Counted from the stretch's first letter, positions 52,181 through 61,856 are shown. The stretch: 64,000 nt of DNA from Methanobacterium aggregans (GCF_017874455.1 NZ_JAGGLN010000003.1:248001-312000); one strand, 5' to 3'. Made by a program: numbers and translations. Notes: generated by a model not told the origin, from the letters alone.

Positions 52181-52912
52181 ATGGATCATCCAAACAATTT
52201 AATACTGTTCGATATAGACAAAACACTTCTTGTAGGCTCTCATTTCCATTACATGGCCATGAAACATGCTGTACTTGATGTTTATGGGATAGAAAACCCA
52301 AAATCAGTTGAAAACCTTCAGGGAATGACTGACCTTCAGATACTCTGCAACATACTTTCACAGGAAGATCTGGACAGGGGAATAATAAAAGCAGGTATCA
52401 ATGAATGTATGGATAAAATGGCATCATACTTCCAGGACAATCTGTTTAAAGAGAATCTCATACCTCTGGCTGGGGCAAAAAATGTCCTTGAAAACCTTAA
52501 AATGATGGGTATACCAACTGGACTTGTTACAGGTAACATGGAACCCATTGCATGGCTTAAACTGGGTAAGGTCGGTCTCAGGGAATACTTCAAATTCGGT
52601 GGTTTTGGTAACGAGGCTGCTCAGAGGAATGTGGTTGTAAAACTCGCCCTTCAACGTGCTGATGATATATACGGAGTTTTTGACAGGAAAAATGTGTTTG
52701 TTGTTGGTGACACTCCCCGTGACATACTTGCAGGCCAGAAATCCGGCGTTAGAACCGTGGGGGTGGCAACTGGTGATTTCACAGTGGATGAACTGGAGTC
52801 TGCAGGGGCAGATTTTGTGCTTGAAGATCTTGAGGATACAGGGGGAATCTTGAAGATAGCTTCGGAAAGTGGAATAGATGTGAATCCAGACTATTATCCT
52901 GTGCAGCATTGA
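52181..52912 (+). CDS. HAD-superfamily hydrolase
   Basis: 243 residues. Motif I is LFDIDKTLLVGSHFH, with Lys where phosphatases often have Gly. Motif II is GLVTGNMEP. Motif III is the lysine/arginine near QRNVVVKLA. Motif IV is VVGDTPRDILAGQKSG. A helical cap lies between motifs I and II as in phosphoglycolate phosphatase-like enzymes. The substrate is unknown. AGGAGAATAAGG precedes ATG 52181. It follows the deaminase gene after 62 bases, so the two may be one transcript; a link to nucleoside salvage is only suggestive. Confidence 0.85.
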   Translation: MDHPNNLILFDIDKTLLVGSHFHYMAMKHAVLDVYGIENPKSVENLQGMTDLQILCNILSQEDLDRGIIKAGINECMDKMASYFQDNLFKENLIPLAGAKNVLENLKMMGIPTGLVTGNMEPIAWLKLGKVGLREYFKFGGFGNEAAQRNVVVKLALQRADDIYGVFDRKNVFVVGDTPRDILAGQKSGVRTVGVATGDFTVDELESAGADFVLEDLEDTGGILKIASESGIDVNPDYYPVQH

Positions 52913-53047
52913 GGGTCAGTAAAATAATAGGAACAGGGATATAGAACAGTTATAATCTTCAAATTTTTCAAAAATAATCTTTTATTTCTTATTTTTTTAA
53001 ATAATATCATAGCGTCCTTATTTTCACATTTATTAATTTTTTAACCC

Positions 53048-53833
53048 CTAAAATAACTTTTCATTGGTTATAAACTGCTTATAAAACCTGTAAGTTACAA
53101 GCAATGCCATGAAACTGTCCAGAGCATCTCCACCAGAATTTTCCTTCATTTTGGCAATAAATGATTTATCAACCTTCAAATCAACACCATCAACGGATTT
53201 TGAAGTTACCTCATCAACAATTAATTCCCGATTTTGACTTTTTGTTGATTTATTGTGTCCGGTTCCTTTATATGGGATGTAAAGATCCCTTTCCTTCAAA
53301 ATTAGTCCGGGATAAACCTCCAAAATCCAGGGTCTTTCAGTGAGGGCTTTTGTGTAGGGTACTATTGATGCAGAGTCCATGAGGGGTGACAGAATATCCC
53401 TCATGCCGTGGTAAGTTTGTTTGTATATCCAGAGGTTGTAGGGTGAAAGTGGCGCTCCCATATCCAACTCAACCTTTCTACGTTTTTCACGGCCTCCAGT
53501 CATTTTTAGGCAGTGTGCCCTGAAATCTTCGGCATTTAGGAAATTTCTGCGGATGCTGCAGATGAAATCTTTCCAAGTGGCCCCGGCCCGGCACTCTTCT
53601 GGTAAATTGAATGAAAAATCCATACCAAAAACTCCAGAGGGGTTTTCAAGTACCAAATCTCGGATTTTCGTGTAGTAATCTTCTTTGGATATTAAACTTC
53701 CCCAGAGTGCCTTTGCACTTTCTGTGTACTCAAGAACAATTTCATCCTTCTTCAAATGCCCCTTGGATATCCATATCTTTTCTCCAGGATCTGCAGCTGC
53801 ACTGAAGTCCAGACCGAAGATTTCATGTTTCAT
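53048..53833 (-). CDS. DUF429-like protein (RNase H-like fold)
   Basis: 261 residues. Short acidic motifs in the right order for DUF429: FGLDFSAAADPGEK at the start, then VFGMDFSFNLPEE. WILEVYPGLIL stands in the middle and GGDALDSFMALLVTYR at the end. These carry spaced Asp/Glu residues like an RNase H-type metal site. Members are nucleases by fold prediction only. AGGTGATGGT precedes ATG 53833. It is convergent with the HAD gene and divergent from the F390 synthetase-like gene. Confidence 0.7.
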   Translation of the reverse strand: MKHEIFGLDFSAAADPGEKIWISKGHLKKDEIVLEYTESAKALWGSLISKEDYYTKIRDLVLENPSGVFGMDFSFNLPEECRAGATWKDFICSIRRNFLNAEDFRAHCLKMTGGREKRRKVELDMGAPLSPYNLWIYKQTYHGMRDILSPLMDSASIVPYTKALTERPWILEVYPGLILKERDLYIPYKGTGHNKSTKSQNRELIVDEVTSKSVDGVDLKVDKSFIAKMKENSGGDALDSFMALLVTYRFYKQFITNEKLF

Positions 53834-54048
53834 ACCATCACCTGATCATAAGTTTAGAACTTAATCTTTAGAAGAGCCCAGATTTCATTGAAGATCTTGT
53901 GAAGGTATCTAAAACCTTTTTTTCATTTAAGATTTGAAGATATCTGAACCTTCTCATTATTTGGATTATTATTTTATTGAATGAAGTACAATAAATTATA
54001 AAGGAAGTTTGTTGTTCATGTTCTTTGTAAATCAGGACGGTGGTTTAT

Positions 54049-55392
54049 ATGGTACAGTACTTTCGGGAAGAAATTGAAACCATGTCGAGGGATGAACTGG
54101 ATTCCCTTGTGGATGAAAGGATACATTACACAGTTAAATATGCCTACGAGAATTCTTCATTCTACAGGAAGTGGTTCCATAAAAATGATGTGAACCCACA
54201 GGATGTAAGGAGCCACGAAGATCTTAGGGAACTACCCATAATATCTGGTAAAACTGTCAGGGAGAGACAGCCCCCTGAAACAGATGAATTTGAATTCAAA
54301 TCCACTAATTGGGAGGATGTGTTTACCATCCATGAGACCAGTGGAACCAGTGGAACCCCAAAATCTTTTTTTCTAACATGGGATGACTGGAACCGTTACG
54401 CAGAGAAGTACGCCCGTGCATTTGTTTCCCAGAACTTCACATCTGGTGACAGGGTTGTGGTCTGTGCATCCTATGGAATGAATGTAGGGGCCAACACCAT
54501 GACACTTGCAGCCCAGAAAATAGGTATGACAATAATACCTGAGGGAAAATGCACATTTCCAGTGCGCATAATGAAGAACTACGAACCAACTGGAGTGGTT
54601 GCCAGTGTGTTCAAGCTCCTGAGACTTGCAAGCCGAATGGAGGAAGGGGGCATAGATCCTCAAGAATCAAGTATAAAAAGACTTATAGCTGGGGGTGAAA
54701 GCTTTTCAGAGGAGTCACGTGCCTACGTTGAGGAAGTGTGGGGTGTACCAGTTTACAACACCTATGGCAGTACAGAGGGAACCATGTGTGGGGAGTGCAG
54801 TAAAAAGACAGGCCTTCACGTACCTGAAGACCTTGTGCATCTGGACGTCTACGATCCCCATCTTGAAAACTTCGTGGATGATGGGGAATGTGGAAGGATA
54901 GTCCTTACAACACTTCTACCTCCTGGAGGAAAAACAGGAACCCTTCTTTTAAACTACGACACAGACGATACAACAGTGGTTGTTACCCGTGGGAAGTGTG
55001 ACTGTGGAAGAACCCATATGCGTATTTTAAATCCTCAGAGGGAAGCTGAAACAGTTTGGGTTGCAGGTTCACCCTTCAACAGGGTTGATGTGGAGCAGGG
55101 GGTCTTCCAAAGGGATAACATGGAGTACCTGACAGGAGAGTACGAAGCTTTTCTGTACGGGGATGATGAGGAGGTTACAATGAGGGTCAGCATGGAGTGT
55201 AGGGATGTTGCAGACTGCAACAGGGACATGGTTGAGGACAAATTCCTGAAATCCTTCCTAAAATACAAACCCGGCCTACATGAGGCGCATGCAGATGGAA
55301 GTTTCAACATCATCTTCAACTTCACATCAGAGGAAGGTCTTGAATTTTACAAGGTAAGGGGAAGACCTAAACGTTTGGTGGACCGTCGCTGA
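54049..55392 (+). CDS. Coenzyme F390 synthetase/phenylacetate-CoA ligase family enzyme
   Basis: 447 residues. Adenylate-forming family: HETSGTSGTPKSFFLTWDDW is the phosphate-binding loop, YNTYGSTEGTMCGECSKKTG carries the A5 motif plus zinc-type cysteines. GTLLLNYDTDDTT with CDCGRTHMRI completes the core. In Methanobacteriales, F390 synthetases of this family adenylate or guanylate F420 as a redox signal. It is longer than the roughly 380-residue F390 synthetase I recall, so the substrate is not certain; an aryl-CoA ligase is the alternative. ATG 54049 follows GGTGG. The decaying accessory patch begins after it. Confidence 0.75.
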   Translation: MVQYFREEIETMSRDELDSLVDERIHYTVKYAYENSSFYRKWFHKNDVNPQDVRSHEDLRELPIISGKTVRERQPPETDEFEFKSTNWEDVFTIHETSGTSGTPKSFFLTWDDWNRYAEKYARAFVSQNFTSGDRVVVCASYGMNVGANTMTLAAQKIGMTIIPEGKCTFPVRIMKNYEPTGVVASVFKLLRLASRMEEGGIDPQESSIKRLIAGGESFSEESRAYVEEVWGVPVYNTYGSTEGTMCGECSKKTGLHVPEDLVHLDVYDPHLENFVDDGECGRIVLTTLLPPGGKTGTLLLNYDTDDTTVVVTRGKCDCGRTHMRILNPQREAETVWVAGSPFNRVDVEQGVFQRDNMEYLTGEYEAFLYGDDEEVTMRVSMECRDVADCNRDMVEDKFLKSFLKYKPGLHEAHADGSFNIIFNFTSEEGLEFYKVRGRPKRLVDRR

Positions 55393-55564
55393 AAGATTAT
55401 GAAAGGAAAGTCATGACCAGAAAGAGTGCCCACCAAGGGACCAGTTCCATAAATATTTTTTATAAAAGGAGCATTTTTATAGATAAAAGTGGCTTGAATC
55501 CTATTTTTGAATAGTTTAATTACCTCTTACATTTTAGTTTTATATTACAAAAACAATTTATTAA

Positions 55565-57021
55565 CTTTCTTTATGGGGAAGTTTCAGTGTTAATGGAAGT
55601 ACTGGAATACTCGTTTCTGGGGACAATTCAACTGTTTCAGGAAACACCGTGAATAATAATGGGGATAACACAACGGTATATGCTAATTATGGATGTAATG
55701 ACGATAGCGGCTCAGGAATAGGAGTTATAGGAGATAATGCCCGTGTCTATGAGAATATCTTGAACGGTAATGGTAACAACAAAACAATCTCCTACCTCTA
55801 TGGTGGTGGTTTTGACAATAAAGGTGCAGGAGTAGTTGTAACGGGTAAGAATGCTAATGTTTCAGGAAACACAGCTATGGCAAACAGCAATGGAATATCA
55901 CTTATAGGTGATAATGGAACTCTTACAGGTAATACTGCTGCTAATAATGTTGGCAATGGAATTAAGGTTACTGGAAAAAAACCAGTCATTACAAGTGATA
56001 ATGTTATTCATGATAATGGTGGTCATGGGCTTTATGTGACTTCGGATAACATAAATCTTAGTGGATTTGATATCTACAACAATGGTCTCGATGGAATTTA
56101 TGCACCTGGACAAAATGTGACTATCTCAAACAATAAAATAACCAATAATAGTGGCAATGGAATAACAGTACATTTATGGGTGAGTTGGGAGTTAGTGGAA
56201 TGGAGTTTTTCACTGATATAGTTATGGAGATGGTATCTGTTCCTGCGGCATTGGATTATATTTCCACAATAAGTTCTGTTTATGGAGGAGATATAATGGT
56301 TAAACTTAACTCTCTAAATAATGATAATGGTATTGCAGTGAATGGTAACTATGCAACTGTTACGGCAAATTATGATGTAAATTATAATAGTGGTTATGGA
56401 ATTTCAGTGAGTGGGTATTCTGAAAATGTTTCCCATAATATACTTACATTTAATGGTGGTGGAGTTGCGGTTCAAGGAAATAATAACCGACTGGACTATA
56501 ATAGTGCTAATAACAACAATTGGGTTGGAATTTATGTAAATGGTATAGGGAATAATATCACTTATAGTCAATGTAATAACAACGGAGGGATTGGTATATA
56601 TGTTTCTGGGGAAAATCATGTCCTTGGCAGCATATCAATTGATCATAATGCTTTAGATGGTATTGTAGCTCATGGAGATCTTTCAGCAGATATACTTAGC
56701 ATGCTTAACCCTTTAGTTCGTTTCCCTTCAGTAGATAATATAATATTCGGCAATGAATTGAGCAATAATGGTGGAAATGGTATTTATTGTGATGGAAATC
56801 CAGTTATTAGTGAAAATATGGGTAGTGGATTATTTGGAACTTTAATAGCAGGTAATCCTTTAACTCTACTTTTACTACCAAATCCTGTAGAAGGTAATCT
56901 TGGTGCGGAATTACCTCCAATGCAATTAATAGCGATACCATCTGACATAAAGGATATAATACAATATGTTGTCGGAGCATTTAATGATGTGATACTATCG
57001 AGTATGGTCAGTAACGGTTAA
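55565..57021 (+). pseudogene. Frameshifted remnant of a parallel beta-helix adhesin-like protein
   Basis: Two overlapping frames together encode about 480 residues of right-handed beta-helix repeats: many NNxGNGIxV, SGNT and GDNxTV turns. The first frame is open from 55565 (after TAA 55562) to about 56221 but has no ATG start or signal peptide. Its repeat pattern holds through GNGITV near 56170. Repeats then resume in another frame (from ATG 56176) and continue to TAA 57019. So the 5' end is lost and a frameshift splits the rest. Such proteins in methanogens are large secreted adhesins. A sequencing error could mimic the frameshift but not the missing start. Confidence 0.75.
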
Positions 57022-57167
57022 ATATCTGAGTAAGCTTTAGGCATTATGTTGTATTTACAAAACATTAGTGAGTTTATCTAGGAAATTTCTATTCTTACAT
57101 GATGTTGCAAAAGAAATAACAGTCTTGTAATAATGGAACTAATATAATAAATGGGCGGTGCATTCAA

Positions 57168-58163
57168 ATGGTTTCTAGTATAGAAATTAAAATAAGGAAT
57201 GAATCTAAACGTAAAGGTTTAGATCCTGATGAAGTTCTGCAATTAATGGAGGTACCCTTTGAGTGGACTGGAGATAGTTATTTATTTGATTTTGGGTCCA
57301 TGTCGGTTGAAAAGTTATCTGATTATATTGATTTCATATTTAGGAAGAGAGGTTACAGTTTAGGTGAAGGAACTCAAATAGATGGTGTTTATGTTAAGAC
57401 GCGTTTTGGTGATTCGTTGGCTTATAAGCGTCTTCCAATTGAGTATAGGTATAAAGTTGGGATATACTTAAATGGGGAGAAAACGTGTTTAGAAATTTCC
57501 AGAGCGGTTCATGGAGGTTTAATGTCTGCAGACAAAAGAGTTTATGGAGAAAATTACCTTAACTCTGAATTAAATAAAATAGTTGATCAACTACAATTTT
57601 TAAAACCGTCAATTAAGGGTTATCTTGTTTGTAATAAATGTGGAGCATACTATGAAGTACATAAAGACGAGTCCCCCGAAGATTTCCCGGATGAATGTGA
57701 ATGTGGTGGGAATTTTGAATATATTGCTATTCCAGATTTTCCGGATGAAAAAATTGTAGAAAGGAAAAAAACAGCCACTCCAACAGAATATCTGCGTACC
57801 CCTGCAGCCCTAATACTTGTAAGTTTAGCGTGTATTTTAAGTGTTGTGTACAATCCAAGTCAAATACTTACTTTAGGAATGGTTGGGTTAGCATTCAGCA
57901 TGATTTTCGTTTTAATTCGTGTTAAAAGTCAAGAATTAGTATTAAATACAATTTCCAGGCGATTATTCTATTTTTTAACAGCAATTCTATTTTTTGCAGA
58001 AGGTTGGGGATTAGGTACTATGCCACTTCCAACTGATAATTACAACGCAAATATGATAATGACCTCTTTTTTCATGATTGTAGCTGTAATATTTGGTTTA
58101 GGTATGATTTTTAAGGTATTTAGTCCAGATAATCCTCGAAATTTCTTAGATCCGCCATTGTGA
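57168..58163 (+). CDS. Zinc-ribbon membrane protein of unknown function
   Basis: 331 residues. Residues 1-150 are a soluble alpha/beta domain I cannot assign. A zinc ribbon lies at about 152-190: YLVCNKCGAYYEVHKDESPE then CECGGNFEY. Four hydrophobic spans follow (AALILVSLACILSVVY, ILTLGMVGLAFSMIFVLI and two more). The same ribbon module begins the protein at 60835-61452. GGCGGTGCATTCAA precedes ATG 57168. The gene is flanked on both sides by broken genes. Confidence 0.7.
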   Translation: MVSSIEIKIRNESKRKGLDPDEVLQLMEVPFEWTGDSYLFDFGSMSVEKLSDYIDFIFRKRGYSLGEGTQIDGVYVKTRFGDSLAYKRLPIEYRYKVGIYLNGEKTCLEISRAVHGGLMSADKRVYGENYLNSELNKIVDQLQFLKPSIKGYLVCNKCGAYYEVHKDESPEDFPDECECGGNFEYIAIPDFPDEKIVERKKTATPTEYLRTPAALILVSLACILSVVYNPSQILTLGMVGLAFSMIFVLIRVKSQELVLNTISRRLFYFLTAILFFAEGWGLGTMPLPTDNYNANMIMTSFFMIVAVIFGLGMIFKVFSPDNPRNFLDPPL

Positions 58164-58207
58164 TTGATTTAAATCGGAGTATTAGGTATTTATCTATCTA
58201 ATAAAAT

Positions 58208-58485
58208 ATGCTGTTATACTTTATTGATGATTTAGCTAATAATTGTGGAAGTGTAATTGGGGAGATGGTAAAGTCCTGGTTGGGGTTTCTATTTTCAAAC
58301 CTCAACTGGGCTGAGCATTTATTCAGTTATTGGTCTTACTCTACAGAAGTAATGCTGGAAAATCGCTTGATCTAGTTATACTTGCAAACTTAATAATAAG
58401 TATTTTAACTTTGATATTCCTTTTTATCATTGGCTCAATTGGAGGAATACTCGGCGCAGGAATAAGAAAAAAGCTCAACAGTTAA
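58208..58485 (+). pseudogene. Frameshifted small membrane-protein gene
   Basis: ATG 58208 opens 55 codons (MLLYFIDDLANNCGS ... SYSTEV) ending at TAG 58373. An overlapping second frame, open from 58315 to TAA 58483, encodes ILANLIISILTLIFLFIIG and ends GGILGAGIRKKLNS. That membrane span and tail are typical of small Methanobacterium membrane proteins. Joined by a single shift near 58345, they would make one protein of about 90 residues. Each half alone lacks what the other supplies. Confidence 0.5.
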
Positions 58486-59019
58486 AAAAAGTTAAGTAGA
58501 ATTCATTTTAAGCTGACAATAGTAGAGATTGGAAATATCATTGGGATAATTTAATCACTCTTTTAATGATAATTTCCATATTTATGCTCAATTTTCTATA
58601 GTTTTTTTTCTTTGAATAGCCTATACTAGTAACCTCCTATTTACTTGAATAGGGTTGTGATATTTATGGGAGTAGTTGTTATTGCATTAATATAATGTTG
58701 GGTATCTTATGTGATCTTGGAGGTTTTTAATAAAAATGATTTGATTATCTTTCTTATATACAGCAAGTTTGTATTTTTTCATGAAGAAATAAATTTTCTT
58801 TAGTATTGTACAGGTCAAAGTAAATTTGATAACTTCTACAAGAAATGAACAATCTTGAATAAAAAGATAAAAATAAAATAAAAAATTGATGAATTAATTT
58901 ATGTAAGAAGTTCAAAGAAAAGTTTAGTTCCATAAAGAAATGAAAAAAATACATTTTTGCCTTGAAATTATATTAATTTCAAAAATAATAAATAAAAATG
59001 ATAATTAGGGAGAAAACTC
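58486..59019. other. Gene-poor AT-rich region
   Basis: No credible gene in these 534 bases. There is a CCTATT/AATAGG hairpin (58636-58641 and 58648-58653). A nine-codon opening from ATG 58666 ends at TAA. The last bases hold the truD ribosome site (AGGGAG). Confidence 0.5.
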
Positions 59020-60273
59020 ATGCTAAACGCTGAAACTTATACCACATCCAATAAAGGGATTAGTGGGAAGATAAGAACAAAATACGAGGATTTTTATGTG
59101 GAAGAAATACCTGAAAGCCTTCCAAGCGGCACAGGCCCCAACACATGGATATTCATAGATAAAATCGGTAGAAACACCCTGGACGTTGTTCTGGACATTG
59201 CAAGGGAACTGCATATAAATCGTAAGCGAACTGGATTTGCAGGTATGAAGGACAAAGCAGCCCACACAAGGCAGTGGCTCTGTGTGAGTAACGTGGAACC
59301 TGAGGAACTTCAAAATCTTGAAGAAAAGCTCAGAGGGGTTAAAATACTTAAAATAGTTCCTAACGAGAAGAAGTTAAGGATAGGACAGCTTGTTGGGAAC
59401 AAGTTCAGAATTTTGATCAGGGAAACCGAGGATCCAGAGGCAGATGCTCAGACAGCCCTGGATATACTCTCTGAACTCAGTCTTAAGGGTGTTCCCAATT
59501 ACTACGGCTGGCAGAGATTCGGTAAAAACCGTCCCAACACCCATAAAGTTGGAATGGAACTGGTGCACAACGATATCAAGGGTGCTGTGGACTCCTACAT
59601 AGGAAACCCCTACCCTGATGAGGCTGATCATATTAAAACTCCAAGGGCTCTTTACGATGAAGGAAAGTTTCAGGAGGCCTATGAAAGCATGCCTGCAGGC
59701 ATGAGGTACGAGAAGATGATGCTCAGGGAACTCATGAAACAGGGAAAGAAACGGGGAGAATTTGATGAAGAAGCCTATAAAATAGCACTTGAAAGCCTTC
59801 CCAAACCCCTTAAAAGAATGTTCGTACATGCCTACCAGTCCTACCTATTCAACAAGGCAGTCAGTGAAAGAGCAAAACTTGGAATAGACAGATACGTTGA
59901 AGGAGACATAATAATAGATGATGAGGAACATATAGTCCATGAATTCAACCCAGAAACCATAGATGCTGATATAAAAGAGTTCAAGGCTCATCCAACTTCT
60001 CCACTCTACGGTACCAAGGTTCCCCTGGCAGATGGTGAACTGGGTAAAATGGAAGAATCTGTGCTTGCAGAGGAAGGAATTGATCGAAGTGACTTTGAAT
60101 GCCCAAAAACACCCCGACTTGGAAGTCATGGACTGCGCAGGGCAATGAGGTTTAAGATATGGGACACTTCAGCAACTGCAACTCCAGAAGGTGTTCTCGT
60201 GGAGTTTTCCATTCCAAAGGGATGTTATGCAACTGCAGTGCTCAGGGAAATTATGAAAGAAGATGTTTACTGA
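59020..60273 (+). CDS. truD: tRNA pseudouridine(13) synthase
   Basis: 417 residues. TruD family: IRTKYEDFYVEEIPE at the N-terminus, the catalytic Asp in GFAGMKDKAAHTRQW, and PNYYGWQRFGKNRPNTHKVG at the centre. The insertion domain lies in the middle and LGSHGLRRAMRF near the end. It isomerises uridine 13 in the D arm of tRNAs (or U35 in some archaeal tRNA-Tyr). AGGGAGAAAACTC precedes ATG 59020. The gene stands alone, convergent with the small Zn-ribbon gene. Confidence 0.95.
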   Translation: MLNAETYTTSNKGISGKIRTKYEDFYVEEIPESLPSGTGPNTWIFIDKIGRNTLDVVLDIARELHINRKRTGFAGMKDKAAHTRQWLCVSNVEPEELQNLEEKLRGVKILKIVPNEKKLRIGQLVGNKFRILIRETEDPEADAQTALDILSELSLKGVPNYYGWQRFGKNRPNTHKVGMELVHNDIKGAVDSYIGNPYPDEADHIKTPRALYDEGKFQEAYESMPAGMRYEKMMLRELMKQGKKRGEFDEEAYKIALESLPKPLKRMFVHAYQSYLFNKAVSERAKLGIDRYVEGDIIIDDEEHIVHEFNPETIDADIKEFKAHPTSPLYGTKVPLADGELGKMEESVLAEEGIDRSDFECPKTPRLGSHGLRRAMRFKIWDTSATATPEGVLVEFSIPKGCYATAVLREIMKEDVY

Positions 60274-60438
60274 GTATTAATAAATTTTAATTTTCTTTTT
60301 TTTATTGTTAAAGGTTTAATTCATTGTTAAATGGTTTAAAATTAGTTTAAATCTACTATATTTCTTGATTCTAGGTTTTTTAATATATCCTAATTTGAAC
60401 TGCTAAAATAAGTTAAATAGTGGAAAAAATCTCTTTTA

Positions 60439-60666
60439 TTAGATGCATATCCTTTTAAATTCCACATCCATCTTCCTATCCTTGGAGTACTCAAATATGT
60501 GTCTGCAGTTACTGCAGCGGATGATGGTCAGTTTTCCAGATTCTAATGCAGACTCTAAAACATCCTCTGGAATACCCTCGGTTTTCTTTGGAACCTTCAC
60601 TATGTCAATGTTTTTATCAGCACACCCGCATTCTGGGCATTTTTTGCAGTAATCTTCGGCTTTCAT
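60439..60666 (-). CDS. Small zinc-ribbon protein
   Basis: 75 residues. Two CxxC pairs, CKKCPECGCADKN at residues 7-19 and RCSNCRHIFEY near residue 51, enclose a short helical stretch (EGIPEDVLESALESG). That is a rubredoxin-like or transcription-factor-like zinc ribbon. No other domain. It could be a small regulator or nucleic-acid binding protein. GGGAGTGAGATT precedes ATG 60666. Its upstream region has a clear box A flanked by a repeated GTTCG/CGAAC motif, so it is probably regulated, perhaps by itself. Confidence 0.75.
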   Translation of the reverse strand: MKAEDYCKKCPECGCADKNIDIVKVPKKTEGIPEDVLESALESGKLTIIRCSNCRHIFEYSKDRKMDVEFKRICI

Positions 60667-60717
60667 AATCTCACTCCCATGCTAGGTTTAGCAACAATTC
60701 GATAGTATGATTGTATA

Positions 60718-60758
60718 CGAACTAATATATAAAGATTCTTGTTCGTAGATCTGCGAAC
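60718..60758 (-). promoter_or_regulatory. Promoter with flanking dyad sites
   Basis: On the minus strand, CTTTATATATTAG (60722-60734) is a strong archaeal box A for the small zinc-ribbon gene. Just upstream is the near-perfect palindrome GTTCGTAGATCTGCGAAC (60741-60758; one mismatched pair). A third half-site CGAAC lies at 60718-60722 on the start-site side. Half-sites on both sides of box A fit an operator. Confidence 0.55.
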
Positions 60759-60834
60759 ATCTTAATGGGGGATGTAAAGAATTCCAAACTTCCAAAAATG
60801 CCATTATGAGCTCAATGAAAACGTGATATCATGG

Positions 60835-61452
60835 TCACGTTACCTTCCGCCACTGAATGAACTTCTGGAACTGTCTAAAACCAATCACAAACTGAAAGAT
60901 GCTGAATGCAGTTAATAAACCTCCTACCTGTAAGTTTCCAAGACCTGCAAATAAGATTATGGTACCGTACACCACGAACATTACTCTGTGCACAACTTTG
61001 AAGGATACAATACCTGCAACCATCAATAAAACTCCCCAGAACTGATCCAGAAATCCCATGGAAATGATCTGAATCACGCCAATGAAGATAAGACCCTTTC
61101 CCCAGGATCTTATATCTCCCTTCATTTTTTCTCTCGCTTCTGCAGATTCCATTTCATGGAGTCCAGCTGAACCCTTTTCATGTACTGGTAGATGTGTGCC
61201 GCATCTGAAACAGAATCTGGAACTTCGGGGGTTTTTGGCCCCACAGCGTGTGCATAATGGATCTCCATTGACATATTCCAATTTTTCTGGATTCGATCTC
61301 TTTGCAGAAACTTTTTTTTGGTTTCCGTAGTACTTCAAACTACCTCCGCACCTGCAGTTTTCAAATTCTTCAGGAGATTCTCCCTCTTGAAGTTTGTAAT
61401 AACCTCTGCAGTCATCACACACCAAATACTCTTCACCATCATTTATATGCAT
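60835..61452 (-). CDS. Double zinc-ribbon membrane protein
   Basis: 205 residues. The first zinc ribbon (residues 9-42) reads YLVCDDCRGYYKLQEGESPE then CRCGGSLKYY, matching the module in the 57168-58163 gene. A second ribbon, CTRCGAKNPRSSRFCFRCGT, follows near residue 72. The C-terminal half has four hydrophobic segments (GKGLIFIGVIQIISMGFL and onward). Function unknown. GGTGGTGGTAAA precedes ATG 61452. The leader contains an 8-base hairpin arm pair and a direct repeat (61491-61554). Confidence 0.75.
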   Translation of the reverse strand: MHINDGEEYLVCDDCRGYYKLQEGESPEEFENCRCGGSLKYYGNQKKVSAKRSNPEKLEYVNGDPLCTRCGAKNPRSSRFCFRCGTHLPVHEKGSAGLHEMESAEAREKMKGDIRSWGKGLIFIGVIQIISMGFLDQFWGVLLMVAGIVSFKVVHRVMFVVYGTIILFAGLGNLQVGGLLTAFSIFQFVIGFRQFQKFIQWRKVT

Positions 61453-61856
61453 TTTACCACCACCAAACCTTGATTCAATAACTTCAGGTTACTGGAGGAA
61501 TGACTTTTAATTGAAACTCCAGGCAATCCTCCAGAATGCCAACTCCCAGGCAATTACTGTAATGCACTATACTTATTTAAGAGTTTTTTTTATTAAGGTA
61601 ATAAAAGTTTCCATGTAAAAGGTGAGTGTAGTGTGTATTAGGCACTGTTATTTAAGGAGGTTTAAAAAGAAGGATACAGGGATCTGTGGGCCAATTATAT
61701 AATTGAACGAGGTTTAATAATTTAAAAATCTTTAAATGGAAGGTTATTAAATTGAGGGAGCATGGAAACTTTAATAAGAAAAAAATAGGGTTTAAAATAT
61801 TAAAATAAAAATTAGAAAGGTTTTAAGGTTCAAAATAGGTTTTTAAAAATCTGTAA
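61453..61856. other. Intergenic region with leader repeats
   Basis: 404 bases, no gene. The part near the zinc-ribbon gene holds the repeats at 61491-61554 and a box A-like CTTAAATAAG on the minus strand near 61572-61581. The rest is AT-rich and should hold the terminator of the copper operon. Confidence 0.5.
61491..61554 (-). promoter_or_regulatory. Structured leader of the double zinc-ribbon gene
   Basis: CTGGAGGA (61492-61499) and TCCTCCAG (61527-61534) form a perfect 8-base stem. AACTCCAGGCAAT (61516-61528) recurs as AACTCCCAGGCAAT (61541-61554). In the minus-strand message these lie about 40-100 bases before the start codon and include decoy GGAGG sequences. Confidence 0.4.

Noticed and set aside
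58373..58375. In-frame TAG as a possible pyrrolysine codon
   Set aside because: No pyrrolysine genes are visible and Methanobacteriales are not known to use it; the text after TAG in that frame is not protein-like, whereas the shifted frame is.
58666..58695. Nine-codon opening MGVVVIALI followed by readable text after TAA
   Set aside because: Too short, and the continuation beyond TAA has no recognisable domain; treated as intergenic.
58754..58954. Leftward 66-codon frame before truD
   Set aside because: Phe/Ser/Leu-rich translation of AT-rich DNA, no ribosome site, no domain.
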